Made by a program: the position numbers and the translations under genes. Under the pieces are notes generated by a model. That model had not been told where the DNA came from. It ran no database searches and saw only the letters and a list, made by a program, of their open reading frames with translations. A stretch of DNA of 64,000 bases from Chloroflexota bacterium (GTDB taxonomy: Bacteria; Chloroflexota; UBA11872), in NCBI GenBank assembly GCA_026707285.1, contig JAPOXD010000007.1, positions 1-64,000 of the forward strand. The letters are read 5' to 3'. Below are positions 31,433 to 39,629 of this stretch, piece after piece; the first letter of the stretch is position 1, and each line of letters starts with the position of its first letter.

Positions 31433-32189
31433 CGTGCCCGTACCGTACCTTGACCAGTTCGTCGCTGCGATTGCGCTCGGCGGGCGTAAGCGCGCCCGGC
31501 TGGGGGGCAATGCGCAGCCGCTCGGCCACGCCCTGTGTGAGGGCCTGAACCAGCTCGCCAATCGTCGTGGGCTGCGGCAAGACGTCGCGCAGACCCGGCG
31601 GGCGAGCGTTGGGCGCCGACGTGCGAGTGAGCGAGTGAAGGTCCAGGTCGTGAGACATCACCAGGCTGCCGTGCTGCAGCACGCCGCCGTGCACTCGGCC
31701 CTGGGCGCTGGCGACCATCTTGTGTTCGGCCACCCACAGCTCGTGCCCGCTCGGTGACCAAAAGCAGAGGCCTGGCAGCGTCTCCTCGGCCGCATGGGCG
31801 GGAGCGCCGGCCTCCGGCGCCAGCCCCAAGGCTTCCAGTCCGGCGATAAGCCCCTGCGTGAGCGCCGCATAGGATGCCCGCACCCCGCCTCGCACCAGTC
31901 GATGCCGCCGCGGAACGGCGATCGCATAGGTCAGCTCGTCGCTGTGCAGCAGGGCCGCGCCGCCGGTGATCCGGCGCACGACATCGATGCCGCGTCGCCG
32001 CGCCAGCAAGCGGTCCACGAGGTGCAGCGGCTGGTGATAGCCGAGGGAAAGCGCGCGCGGCCGCCAGCTGTAGAAGCGCAGCGTGGGTGGAGCGTCGCCG
32101 CGCTGCACGGCTTCCGCCATGGCCTGGTCGATCGCCATGTTCCGCGCGCCGGCCGCCGCCGGGTCAACGAGCAGCCGCCATGTCTCCAT
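31410..32189 (-). CDS. Lipoate-protein ligase A / octanoyltransferase LipM-like
   Basis: A 259-aa biotin/lipoate-ligase fold protein. METWRLLVDPAAAGARNMAI, PTLRFYSWRPRALSLGYHQP, VVRRITGGAALLHSDELTYA (the RRxTGGxAxxH motif) and HKMVASAQGRVHGGVLQHGS are diagnostic. TLPGLCFWSPSGHEL contains a Cys where octanoyltransferase LipM has its acyl-accepting Cys, so transfer of octanoyl from ACP to E2/GcvH is more likely than free-lipoate ligation. No lipA next to it. Confidence 0.85.
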   Translation of the reverse strand: METWRLLVDPAAAGARNMAIDQAMAEAVQRGDAPPTLRFYSWRPRALSLGYHQPLHLVDRLLARRRGIDVVRRITGGAALLHSDELTYAIAVPRRHRLVRGGVRASYAALTQGLIAGLEALGLAPEAGAPAHAAEETLPGLCFWSPSGHELWVAEHKMVASAQGRVHGGVLQHGSLVMSHDLDLHSLTRTSAPNARPPGLRDVLPQPTTIGELVQALTQGVAERLRIAPQPGALTPAERNRSDELVKVRYGHDAWLARC

Positions 32190-32239
32190 GCGCTCCGGAT
32201 CCTTTCGTCACGGATTGCGCCGTCTAGAATGACAGCGCA

Positions 32240-32311
32240 GCCCCCGTAGCTCAGTGGATAGAGCGCCGGCCTCCGGAGCCGGGCGCGCGCGTTCGAATCG
32301 CGCCGGGGGTA
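32240..32311 (+). tRNA. tRNA-Arg (anticodon CCG)
   Basis: Acceptor GCCCCCG pairs with CGGGGGT; D-arm GCTCAGTGGATAGAGC; anticodon stem CCGGC/GCCGG with loop CTCCGGA, anticodon CCG (codon CGG); T-loop TTCGAAT. The sequence after the discriminator is CCCA, so CCA is not cleanly encoded. Divergent from the lipoyl gene and just 8 bases from the stop of lspA. Confidence 0.92.
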
Positions 32312-32319
32312 CCCACAGC

Positions 32320-32835
32320 CTAGCCCGGTGGGGCCGGACCCTTGGTGGCGCCGGCCGGAGGATTGGCCGTCGGCCGGCGCTCGCGCAGGCTGTCGGCCAC
32401 CAGCACGATCAGCCCCGCGCCGATGGCCAGGTCAGCGAAGTTCAAAAAGCCGACGAACGGCGTAATGTTGAGATAGTCGAAGACCGCGCCGATGCGCAGA
32501 CGGTCAATCACGTTGCCGAACGCGCCGCCGATCAGCAGCGCAAAGGCGGCAACCAGCCACCACCGCCGCGGCGGCCGCGCGGCGACGTAGGCGGCGAAGC
32601 CCACGCCGATCGCCACGGTGACGATTAGGATCGGCGCGGGATGGTCGCTGAACAGCCCGAAGTTGACGCCGGGATTGTTCACTCGCCGCAGGGTGAACAC
32701 CGGCCCGATCGTGGCTCCGCCGGGCGGGAGCACCGCGTCCACGATGAGCTTGATGGCCTGATCCACGCCGGTCACGACGAGACCGAGGCCAAACGTCGCC
32801 AGGCGTGCACGCCTCGCGTGGGCGCGACTAGCCAT
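32320..32835 (-). CDS. lspA: Signal peptidase II (prolipoprotein)
   Basis: Membrane aspartic peptidase that cleaves lipoprotein signal peptides. Four helices; motifs NNPGVNFGLF, GGAFGNVIDRLRIGAVFDYL (first catalytic Asp) and LNFADLAIGAG (second Asp). ATG 32835 with GGAGGG five bases upstream sets the start; the track start at 32964 has no conserved sequence before it. 171 aa. Relevant to the many lipobox proteins in this window. Confidence 0.93.
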   Translation of the reverse strand: MASRAHARRARLATFGLGLVVTGVDQAIKLIVDAVLPPGGATIGPVFTLRRVNNPGVNFGLFSDHPAPILIVTVAIGVGFAAYVAARPPRRWWLVAAFALLIGGAFGNVIDRLRIGAVFDYLNITPFVGFLNFADLAIGAGLIVLVADSLRERRPTANPPAGATKGPAPPG

Positions 32836-32984
32836 TCGGTCCCTCCGTTGCGTCGCCGTGTGGCGATTCCAGTCCGAGCACCGTCCTGCGCTCGACATCG
32901 ACCATGGGTGGCGGCGCCGGTCGCTCGTGCGGGCGCGCCTGGCGACCGAGGGATCGGGCGGCAATCGATGCCAGCGCGGCCGCC

Positions 32985-33635
32985 CTAGCCTTCGTGAATC
33001 TCGATGGACGTGATGGTGATGGTTTCTTGCGGCCGGGATCGTTCGCCGGTGCCGGCCACTCCAACGGGGACCGCCTCGATCTTGGCCAGCGTGTCTTCGC
33101 CTTCCACCATCTGCCCAAACAGCGAGTAGTCCGGCGAAAGCCGACCCAGGGCCGTGAGATCGTCGAACACGATGAAGAACTGCGAGCCGTTCGAGTGTGG
33201 CCGACCCGTGTTGGCCATCGCGAGGCTCCCGCGGACATAGGGGCGTTGCGGTGGCTCGATGGCAAAGGTGTAGCCAGGTCCGCCGGTGCCGAGGCCGGTA
33301 GGGTCGCCGCTCTGGGCCATGAACCGTGGAATCAGCCGGTGGAACACCACACCGTCGTAGTACCGGTTGCGCGCCAGGACCACGAAGTTATTCACGGCCA
33401 GCGGGGCTTCCGCCGGCAGCAATTCAAAGGTCATCTGGCCGAGATTGGTCGTCACCACGGCCGTGTATGACTCCTCGGAATCGATCTGCATCTCTGGATA
33501 GGCGTCGTACGTCAACACGCGCTCCTGGGTTTCGGGCGTCGGCTCAGAGTCGCCCGCGGGCGGCGCCTCGGCCTCGCCGCAAGCAACGGCGGCAAGGATC
33601 CCAAGCGCCAGCAGGCTGCGGACGATGCGCCTCAC
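32985..33635 (-). CDS. Lipoprotein cyclophilin-type peptidyl-prolyl isomerase
   Basis: A 216-aa exported lipoprotein: signal SLLALGILAAVAC with lipobox, then a Glu/Pro/Thr linker to about residue 55. The cyclophilin domain shows YDGVVFHRLIPRFMAQSGDP (catalytic Arg in FHR, then FMxQxGD), SLAMANTGRPHSNGSQFFIV (active site) and YSLFGQMVEGEDTLAKIEAV. It should help protein folding outside the membrane. Upstream of lspA on the same strand with a 149-base gap. Confidence 0.92.
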   Translation of the reverse strand: MRRIVRSLLALGILAAVACGEAEAPPAGDSEPTPETQERVLTYDAYPEMQIDSEESYTAVVTTNLGQMTFELLPAEAPLAVNNFVVLARNRYYDGVVFHRLIPRFMAQSGDPTGLGTGGPGYTFAIEPPQRPYVRGSLAMANTGRPHSNGSQFFIVFDDLTALGRLSPDYSLFGQMVEGEDTLAKIEAVPVGVAGTGERSRPQETITITSIEIHEG

Positions 33636-33805
33636 CGGTCGTCCTCCGCAGCCTCGGCTTCACTCCGGCGATTCTAGCCGCTTGCGAGGGCTGCCCGTTC
33701 CTGGCGCGACCTTGTTTTCCGGGTCTCGGGTCACGCGACCTCACCCTATCCATGTGGTAGCTTGGCTGCTGTGTAGACCGTTGCACTAGAACGTTACCAA
33801 GGTGT

Positions 33806-33830
33806 CCTCGCGTTTACTGAAACGGCGAGG
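33806..33830 (+). promoter_or_regulatory. Hairpin in the leader of the secreted-repeat gene
   Basis: CCTCGCGTTT-ACTG-AAACGGCGAGG: ten paired bases with one bulged G. It lies 107 bases before the ATG at 33938. The stretch 33636-33937 holds no gene and should carry the divergent promoters of the cyclophilin and the secreted protein. Confidence 0.4.
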
Positions 33831-33937
33831 ATGCTGACGTACGGGTGAGAAACGACCTGATGCATTTCCACCATCGGTCTGATCGTGGGCCGGCGCGCCG
33901 CTTGGCTCTTTCGAACCCACGCACAAAGGAGATTGGC

Positions 33938-35497
33938 ATGCGAAAGCCAAGGTGGTGGCGCAGGAGCCTTATTGTCCTGGCAATCGTGGTCGGCGCGCTC
34001 ATGGCGCTGCCGGTAGCGCACGCGCAGCAAGTCTTTCTGCCCGGCACCGTGGTGGCGCTGCAGGGCACGCCGCATCTGTGGATTGCCGACGACCAGGGCG
34101 TCCTGCACTGGGGCGGCGACACCCGAGCCTTGTCCGGCAGGCATATCAACTGGAACGCCCGCATCGAGGTCAGCTTGGAGGGGCTGCGCGCCCTGCCCAA
34201 GGGCGATCCGTGGCTTTCGGCCGGTCTGTTGAAACAGGGCGATCCGATCTATCTCGTCAAGTGGGAGACCGAATGGCCGCAGCCGCGCCTGTTCCACATC
34301 CAGTCCATCGCCGACGTGGAGATCTTTGGCATCAATGAGACCAACTACGGCAGATTCGTCCTCGACGTGCCCACCTGGGAGGCGCGCTACGGCATGTCCG
34401 TGGCCGGCCTCCAGCGGGCGGTGTTGCCGCCGGCCGTGCCTTCCGCGGGCACGACGCCGACGACCCCGACGACCCCAACGACCCCAACGACGACGGCTGT
34501 CCGTTACCAGGTCATCAGCGGCTATAACCAAGGCGGTGGAATCCTCAACCTGCCGCAAGGTGATATCACGCTCAAGCTCCGGTTCGGTGGTTGGGGTTCC
34601 GGCCCGGTGACTGTGACCTACCGGATCGATGGGGGCGCGCCGATCTTCTTGATCAATAACAGGTCGGTGGGCTACTACGGCGAGATGGACTTCAACGTGC
34701 CGCGGGCTGCAAGCTACACCTTTGGAGTGACCGCCGCCCGAGACTGGCGAATCTGGGTTGGCAATGAGCCCGGATTGCCATCCGTGCCCCAGCCGTTGGC
34801 TGGCTGCCGGGCAACGACGCAGTGGCACAAGTCCGGAGATGACATGCACCGGGCAAGCTATAACTGTGGCGGAATCAAGCTCGAAGGCAGGTCGTACTCG
34901 GAAATCAACTCCCGAGACAGGTACTGGGTGGTTTGGTACCGCGACAACAAATTCTTTGCCGTGACGTCAACGAATTCCCCGGTTGGGACCAATGATGTGG
35001 CGGTTACTCATCAACTCCTCAGGGGATACAACGGCGGCGGGGGCAATCTGAACCTGCCGGAGGGCCGAGTCACGATCATGCTCGAGTACGGCAACTGGAG
35101 CCAGACCCCGCTCACGTTGACCATTCAATCGCCCAGCGGCGAGCAAATCCGCGTGATTGATGCCGCAAGGATTGGGTATCGGACGACTCGGACGATCACC
35201 GTTACGCAGGCTGGCGTTCACCGCGTGCATGTTGACGCGGAGCGCGACTGGCGGCTCTGGGTCGGCGTTGACACCGGGGCGGTTGCCGACGAACTCTCGG
35301 AGGCCGAATTGCCAGTGGACAACTGCAGCACGAGGAGAGAGTGGAAGTTGTCTGAGCGCGTCTACCGAGCCGAATTCAAGTGTCCGTCGTTCACTTTGCG
35401 CGGCACGTACTATCCCGGCCTCAACAGTGCCGTCGGCTTTTGGATCATCTGGTCGGAAGGGGACAAGTTCCGTGAGATCACCTTCCACCGGAACTAG
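33938..35497 (+). CDS. Secreted protein with two repeats of an unknown domain
   Basis: A 519-aa exported protein. ATG 33938 is preceded by AAAGGAG and opens with a Sec signal (RSLIVLAIVVGALMALPVAH, cleavage after AHA). Residues ~31-165 (PGTVVALQGTPHLWIADDQG...) resemble surface ligand-like domains with short W/G repeats. A Thr-Pro linker (TTPTTPTTPTTPTTT) at ~170-185 is encoded by 9-bp DNA repeats at 34449-34495. Then come two homologous units of ~155 aa: ISGYNQGGGILNLPQGDITL ... ARDWRIWVG and LRGYNGGGGNLNLPEGRVTI ... ERDWRLWVG, each followed by a Cys-x(18-19)-Cys pair and a YW/FW-rich end. I do not recognise the repeat family. Confidence 0.75.
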   Translation: MRKPRWWRRSLIVLAIVVGALMALPVAHAQQVFLPGTVVALQGTPHLWIADDQGVLHWGGDTRALSGRHINWNARIEVSLEGLRALPKGDPWLSAGLLKQGDPIYLVKWETEWPQPRLFHIQSIADVEIFGINETNYGRFVLDVPTWEARYGMSVAGLQRAVLPPAVPSAGTTPTTPTTPTTPTTTAVRYQVISGYNQGGGILNLPQGDITLKLRFGGWGSGPVTVTYRIDGGAPIFLINNRSVGYYGEMDFNVPRAASYTFGVTAARDWRIWVGNEPGLPSVPQPLAGCRATTQWHKSGDDMHRASYNCGGIKLEGRSYSEINSRDRYWVVWYRDNKFFAVTSTNSPVGTNDVAVTHQLLRGYNGGGGNLNLPEGRVTIMLEYGNWSQTPLTLTIQSPSGEQIRVIDAARIGYRTTRTITVTQAGVHRVHVDAERDWRLWVGVDTGAVADELSEAELPVDNCSTRREWKLSERVYRAEFKCPSFTLRGTYYPGLNSAVGFWIIWSEGDKFREITFHRN

Positions 35498-35564
35498 GAC
35501 GTTGGCGCCGGTCGGCCACTGAATCGGTCGGCCCGGCCGCAGCCCCGCGCCCAAAGGCGCGGGG

Positions 35565-36914
35565 CTAGGTGCCGGGGCTCGAGTCGTACGCCCAGCGCTC
35601 CTCGCGCATCACGCCGCGCTGGTACGCCAGGTACTCGTCGCGCGTCATGAGCGGTTCGAAGTCGTCCACAATGCGCCGCGCGGCGCCCGCGTCCTCGCCC
35701 AGTAGATCCACGGCCATCCAGGCCAAGGCCTTGGCCGGCTCCACGTAGGCCATCTGCGAATCGACGATGTCCCAATCGGTGGCGTGGTTGGTGCCGGTGG
35801 CGCCCGCCATGCTGGGATGCAAGGCCGGCATGATGTGCGACACGTCACCCATGTCCGTCGATCCGGTGCGGTGGCCCAGCCGCTTGATCCCGTCATCGCC
35901 GTGGACATCCCGCTGGTTGGCGAGAAACAGCTCGGCCATGGCGCCGTTGTTCACCAGCGGCAGGTAGCCGGGCAGGCTGCGGATCTCGACGTCGGCGCCT
36001 AGGGCCATTGCCCCCGCCCTGAGGGCGCGGTCGACCGTGGCCGAAGCCGCGTCGATCACATCGGTCGTCTTGCCGCGAACATAGGTTTCCAACCGAACGT
36101 CGGCGGGAATCACGTTCACCAGGTCGCCGCCGTGGGTGATGATCGGGTGCACGCGCACCGCGTCCTCGTCGCGGAATGTCTCGCGCAACGCGTTGATGCC
36201 CGCCATGCCAAGCTGGGCGGCGTAGAGCGCGTTCACGCCCCGTTCCGGCGCGGCGCCGGCGTGGGAAGCCAGGCCGATATAACGAATCTGCTTGACCACG
36301 CAGCCGTTGTTCGAGGCCGTCACGGCGGCCATGCCGTTTTGGTCGGGCTGGGCGTGGGTGTGAATCATCATGGCGAGATCGATGTCGTCGAACTCGCCGC
36401 GGGCGATGAGCTCGGGTTTGCCGCCCAAGAACTCAAGCTCACCCGCGAGCTGGAGACCATACCGGTACTCGACCTCGACATACTCCTCCGCCGGCACGGC
36501 CATGAGCACGATCGTGCCGCTCAACTCACGCTGAACCCGCGGGTCGCTCAACGCCGCGGCGGCGCCCATGAGCCCCGCGATCTGCGCGTTGTGCCCGCAG
36601 GCATGCGCGGCGTGGGTGGCCGGATCTTCTCGCGGGTGTCCCGGCACCGTCAGCGCGTCCAGCTCGCCGATCAGAGCCAACGTGGGACCCGGACGCCCGG
36701 TGTCGATCCGCGCGGAGACGCCGGTGATCGCCAGGCCCGTGCGGTGCTCCAGCTCCAGTTCGGCGAATGTCTGCGCCACGAGCGCCGCGGTCTCAAACTC
36801 TTTGAAGCCCAACTCGGGCCGTCCCATGATGGTTTCGCCGATCGCGATGATCTCGTCCTGTCGGTCGTCAATCGCGTCCGCCACGCGTTGCTTCAGGTCT
36901 GCGATGGTGGTCAT
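35565..36914 (-). CDS. M20-family amidohydrolase (AbgB-like)
   Basis: A 449-aa zinc peptidase-fold amidohydrolase. ALIGELDALTVPGHP holds the first metal site; HAAHACGHNAQIAGLMGAAA has the metal-bridging Cys and His with Asn as in p-aminobenzoyl-glutamate hydrolases; VPAEEYVEVEY holds the catalytic Glu; GLASHAGAAPERGVNAL is the dimerisation domain. Probable action on N-acyl or p-aminobenzoyl amides. ATG 36914; the track start at 37190 is a shadow of the MFS gene. Co-oriented with the MFS transporter 43 bases upstream, which may import its substrate (inference). Confidence 0.87.
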   Translation of the reverse strand: MTTIADLKQRVADAIDDRQDEIIAIGETIMGRPELGFKEFETAALVAQTFAELELEHRTGLAITGVSARIDTGRPGPTLALIGELDALTVPGHPREDPATHAAHACGHNAQIAGLMGAAAALSDPRVQRELSGTIVLMAVPAEEYVEVEYRYGLQLAGELEFLGGKPELIARGEFDDIDLAMMIHTHAQPDQNGMAAVTASNNGCVVKQIRYIGLASHAGAAPERGVNALYAAQLGMAGINALRETFRDEDAVRVHPIITHGGDLVNVIPADVRLETYVRGKTTDVIDAASATVDRALRAGAMALGADVEIRSLPGYLPLVNNGAMAELFLANQRDVHGDDGIKRLGHRTGSTDMGDVSHIMPALHPSMAGATGTNHATDWDIVDSQMAYVEPAKALAWMAVDLLGEDAGAARRIVDDFEPLMTRDEYLAYQRGVMREERWAYDSSPGT

Positions 36915-36957
36915 GGTGTCTCCGGGGCTTGGCTGGTGGGCTGAGCAGCGGGCCGAT

Positions 36958-38328
36958 TTAGTGTGCCAGCCGAGAGTCCTCGGCGCTGACCGCAGCCTCG
37001 CGTGGCAGCTCGTCGGCAGGCTGGAAGCCATGTGCCACGCGAGCCATGAGCACGCTGCCCACCCCGGCCAGACCCAGCGCCGCGGCAAACGCCGCCACCG
37101 GTCCGCCGGCCACCAGAACGGCGGCGCCAACGAGCGGACCGGCAATCCCCAGGATGCCGAGAATGACCCAGAAGCTGGTCGCGAACGCATCCACGTCCTC
37201 GGGTCGCGCCAGCGATGCCAGTGACGTCTGCCAGCCCACGTCCCCGGCCGCGAAGTTCAGCCCGATGGCCGCGTACGCCGGCACCAGCAACCACAGACTG
37301 TCCGCCTGGATGGCCAGGATGAAGAGCGCCGCGACCGCCAGCTTGAGCAGATTGGACATCCAGACCACGAACGGCCCGGAGCGCCGGTCGCTCACGGCGC
37401 CCCAGAGGAGATATCCCGCCGCCCAGGTGACGCTCTGGATCAGCGCCAGCACGCCGACGATGGTGAAGGAGGCGTCAAACGTGTCCACCAACACCACCGC
37501 GATGGTTGGCTGGATGAGCAAGTCGCCGAACAAGGCAACGTTGGAGGACGCGGTATAGCTGCGAAACCGTCGGTTTGCCAGGGTCTGGCGAAACATGCGC
37601 CACGGTGGTGGGCGCACCGTCGGGGCGCGGGGCCGCGCCCGGATTCGAAGCAGCGCCAAGGCCCCAAGCGCGCCGGCAACGGCGCCGCCGGCGAACACGG
37701 GGCCGTAGCCCACGGCATCCATCAGCCCCCCGGCGAGCGGCGACACCAGCAACACCACCACCGCCATGGCGGCCTGCGCCGCGCCAATGAGCCTGCCCCG
37801 CACGCGCCGGGGAAACGCCGACTGCGTCACGCCCACGTAGATCGGGACGCCCATCATGGCGATGATCGACCACGCCAGGAGCATGACCAGAAACGGCCCG
37901 GCCTCGTCGATAAAGAGCGCGGCGACCAGCACCAGCCGTCCGATGGTCCAGAGCGCGGCCACCGCGCGTTCGGGCCGAAACCCTCGGAGAAGATAAGGGC
38001 CGGCGATGGCCAGGATTCCGCCGATGAATTGCACGGCAACGGCCAACGCCACCGTGAACTCGTCGCCGCCGATCCGGCGAACGACGACCGCCATGTAGCT
38101 CCCGACGCTGCCGACGAAGACTCCCGCCAGGAGCCAGTGAATGAGGGTGGCGCGGAAGTTGCGCCGCACGTCCGGGGCCAGCCCCGCGTTCAACTCGGCG
38201 ATGCCCGGCAGGCGCAGCGGCGCGCGCCCAACCCTGGCGGCAACACGACCCAACGGCGCCGACGGCGCGCGACGTGCTTTCACCCGGCCCCGCACGAGGC
38301 ATCGCCCGCACGATGCGAGCGATGGCAT
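36958..38328 (-). CDS. MFS transporter
   Basis: A 456-aa polytopic membrane protein with about 12 hydrophobic segments: HWLLAGVFVGSVGSYMAVVV, ALAVAVQFIGGILAIAGPYL, and in the second half IQSVTWAAGYLLWGAVSDRR (MFS-A motif-like GxxSDR). VGVTQSAFPRRVRGRLIGAA carries the charged loop. Family exporters or importers of small molecules; the substrate is unknown. The first ~45 residues are soluble and basic, so the true start may be further in. Confidence 0.8.
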   Translation of the reverse strand: MPSLASCGRCLVRGRVKARRAPSAPLGRVAARVGRAPLRLPGIAELNAGLAPDVRRNFRATLIHWLLAGVFVGSVGSYMAVVVRRIGGDEFTVALAVAVQFIGGILAIAGPYLLRGFRPERAVAALWTIGRLVLVAALFIDEAGPFLVMLLAWSIIAMMGVPIYVGVTQSAFPRRVRGRLIGAAQAAMAVVVLLVSPLAGGLMDAVGYGPVFAGGAVAGALGALALLRIRARPRAPTVRPPPWRMFRQTLANRRFRSYTASSNVALFGDLLIQPTIAVVLVDTFDASFTIVGVLALIQSVTWAAGYLLWGAVSDRRSGPFVVWMSNLLKLAVAALFILAIQADSLWLLVPAYAAIGLNFAAGDVGWQTSLASLARPEDVDAFATSFWVILGILGIAGPLVGAAVLVAGGPVAAFAAALGLAGVGSVLMARVAHGFQPADELPREAAVSAEDSRLAH

Positions 38329-38378
38329 CGTACTCGCTCGCGAGAATCCCGAGCGGCTAGGTTGCGGCTATGGGCGGC

Positions 38379-38807
38379 TCACCCGCCGACGCGCCAGTTG
38401 AATTCCTCCGTGCTGGTCCCGTCCGAAAAGACGAGTCGAAATCTCCACACGTGGTCGAGCAGCACCCCGCCAATGGCTTCCACGACTTTCTGGAACTCCT
38501 GACTCGCATCCGCCGGTGTGGCGTCGCCCGCCTCGAACGCGATCATCGTCATGCCGTCCGGCGCTACGCTGGGCAAATCCACCTCGACGTCGAGCACGCC
38601 GGTGCGAACCGCGAATTGTCGGATGCGCCACGACCAGAAGTGCTGCTTGATCGCCACAATGAAGGGCATCGCCGCGGTGTCATACCGTTCCGGGTCCCAC
38701 GCAATGGGCGTGCCGTTGTATGCGGCGGGACAATCCTCGACGTTCCAAGGGGGTCCGGGCTCCATGGTGGTCATGAGGGGGGCGGCGACCTGCCTGACAC
38801 GCGACAT
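38379..38807 (-). CDS. Hypothetical protein
   Basis: A 142-aa soluble protein, no family recognised. MTTMEPGPPWNVEDCPAAYN, then FIVAIKQHFWSWRIRQFAVR and LLDHVWRFRLVFSDGTSTEE are moderately hydrophobic beta-rich stretches with several Trp. The start at ATG 38807 lies 15 bases from the start of the divergent PHP gene; a shorter start at a later ATG (MTTMEP) is possible. Codon choice resembles the neighbours. Confidence 0.5.
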   Translation of the reverse strand: MSRVRQVAAPLMTTMEPGPPWNVEDCPAAYNGTPIAWDPERYDTAAMPFIVAIKQHFWSWRIRQFAVRTGVLDVEVDLPSVAPDGMTMIAFEAGDATPADASQEFQKVVEAIGGVLLDHVWRFRLVFSDGTSTEEFNWRVGG

Positions 38808-38822
38808 GCGGATCGTACGTTA

Positions 38823-39629
38823 GTGGCGGGTGAGTCACAGCCTGCCGATCCGCGGCCCATCTTTCCGCGTGACGCGCCTCCTGCGCCGCCGCAAGGTTGG
38901 GGACTGGCCGAGCTGCACGCCCACACGTCCGCCAGCGACGGCGTGCCGTCCCCGGGCGCCCTGGTCCAACGGGCCGACGAGCTTGGCTTGGACGTGCTGG
39001 CGGTCACCGATCACGACACGATCGACGGCGCGCTGCGAGCACGCGACATCGCGGCCGCCACCGACGCGCGGGTCGAGATCATCGTGGGCATGGAGGTCAC
39101 CACCCGGCGCCAGGATCATGTGGTGGGGCTGTTTCTGGAACGCCCGGTCCCGATCTTCCGCCCGCTGGTCGAAACAGTGGAGGCCATTCAGGCGCAGGGC
39201 GGATTGGCCATCGTGGCGCACCCGTTCTTGGGCGTGCCCACGTCCATTTCCGCCAAGCGACTCCTGCGCGCGCTGGCGCACGTCCGGTTTGACGGAATCG
39301 AGACCGAGAACCAGTACTTTCGGGAAGGCGCCCGCGCCGAAGCGCGCCGGTTTCAGGAGCTGCACGCCGAGCGGGTGGGTGCGGCCCTTGGCGCCACCGA
39401 CGCCCACTTCGGAGATCTCGGCCGCGCTCTGACCCTGTTTCCTGGCCGCACGACGGCCGAGTTTCGCGCCGCGATCGGCGCACGCGCCGCGGTGCCCGCG
39501 CGCGGCGGCGTGCAGCACCCGCGCCCGGCATTGGCCGACCACGCGCGCAATCAGTATCGAAGTCTGGTCAAGCTGCCGGTCATGCGCGCCCGCACGCTAT
39601 GGCGCCAGCGCCGCGGAACGGGGCCTTAG
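38823..39629 (+). CDS. PHP-domain phosphoesterase
   Basis: A 268-aa polymerase-and-histidinol-phosphatase domain protein. ELHAHTSASDGVPSPGALVQ gives the H-x-H site, LAVTDHDTIDGA the D-H, VGMEVTT the Glu, AIVAHPFLG a His, and LGATDAHFGDLG the final D-x-H. Relatives hydrolyse 3',5'-nucleoside bisphosphates or other phosphomonoesters. GTG 38823 is the only usable start near the domain; the track start at 38370 crosses the divergent gene. Its end overlaps the ATG of the MFS gene by 31 bases. Confidence 0.85.
   Translation: MAGESQPADPRPIFPRDAPPAPPQGWGLAELHAHTSASDGVPSPGALVQRADELGLDVLAVTDHDTIDGALRARDIAAATDARVEIIVGMEVTTRRQDHVVGLFLERPVPIFRPLVETVEAIQAQGGLAIVAHPFLGVPTSISAKRLLRALAHVRFDGIETENQYFREGARAEARRFQELHAERVGAALGATDAHFGDLGRALTLFPGRTTAEFRAAIGARAAVPARGGVQHPRPALADHARNQYRSLVKLPVMRARTLWRQRRGTGP

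Noticed and set aside
34449-34495. Short tandem repeat as a possible CRISPR or regulatory array
   Set aside because: It is in frame and encodes the Thr-Pro linker of the secreted protein.
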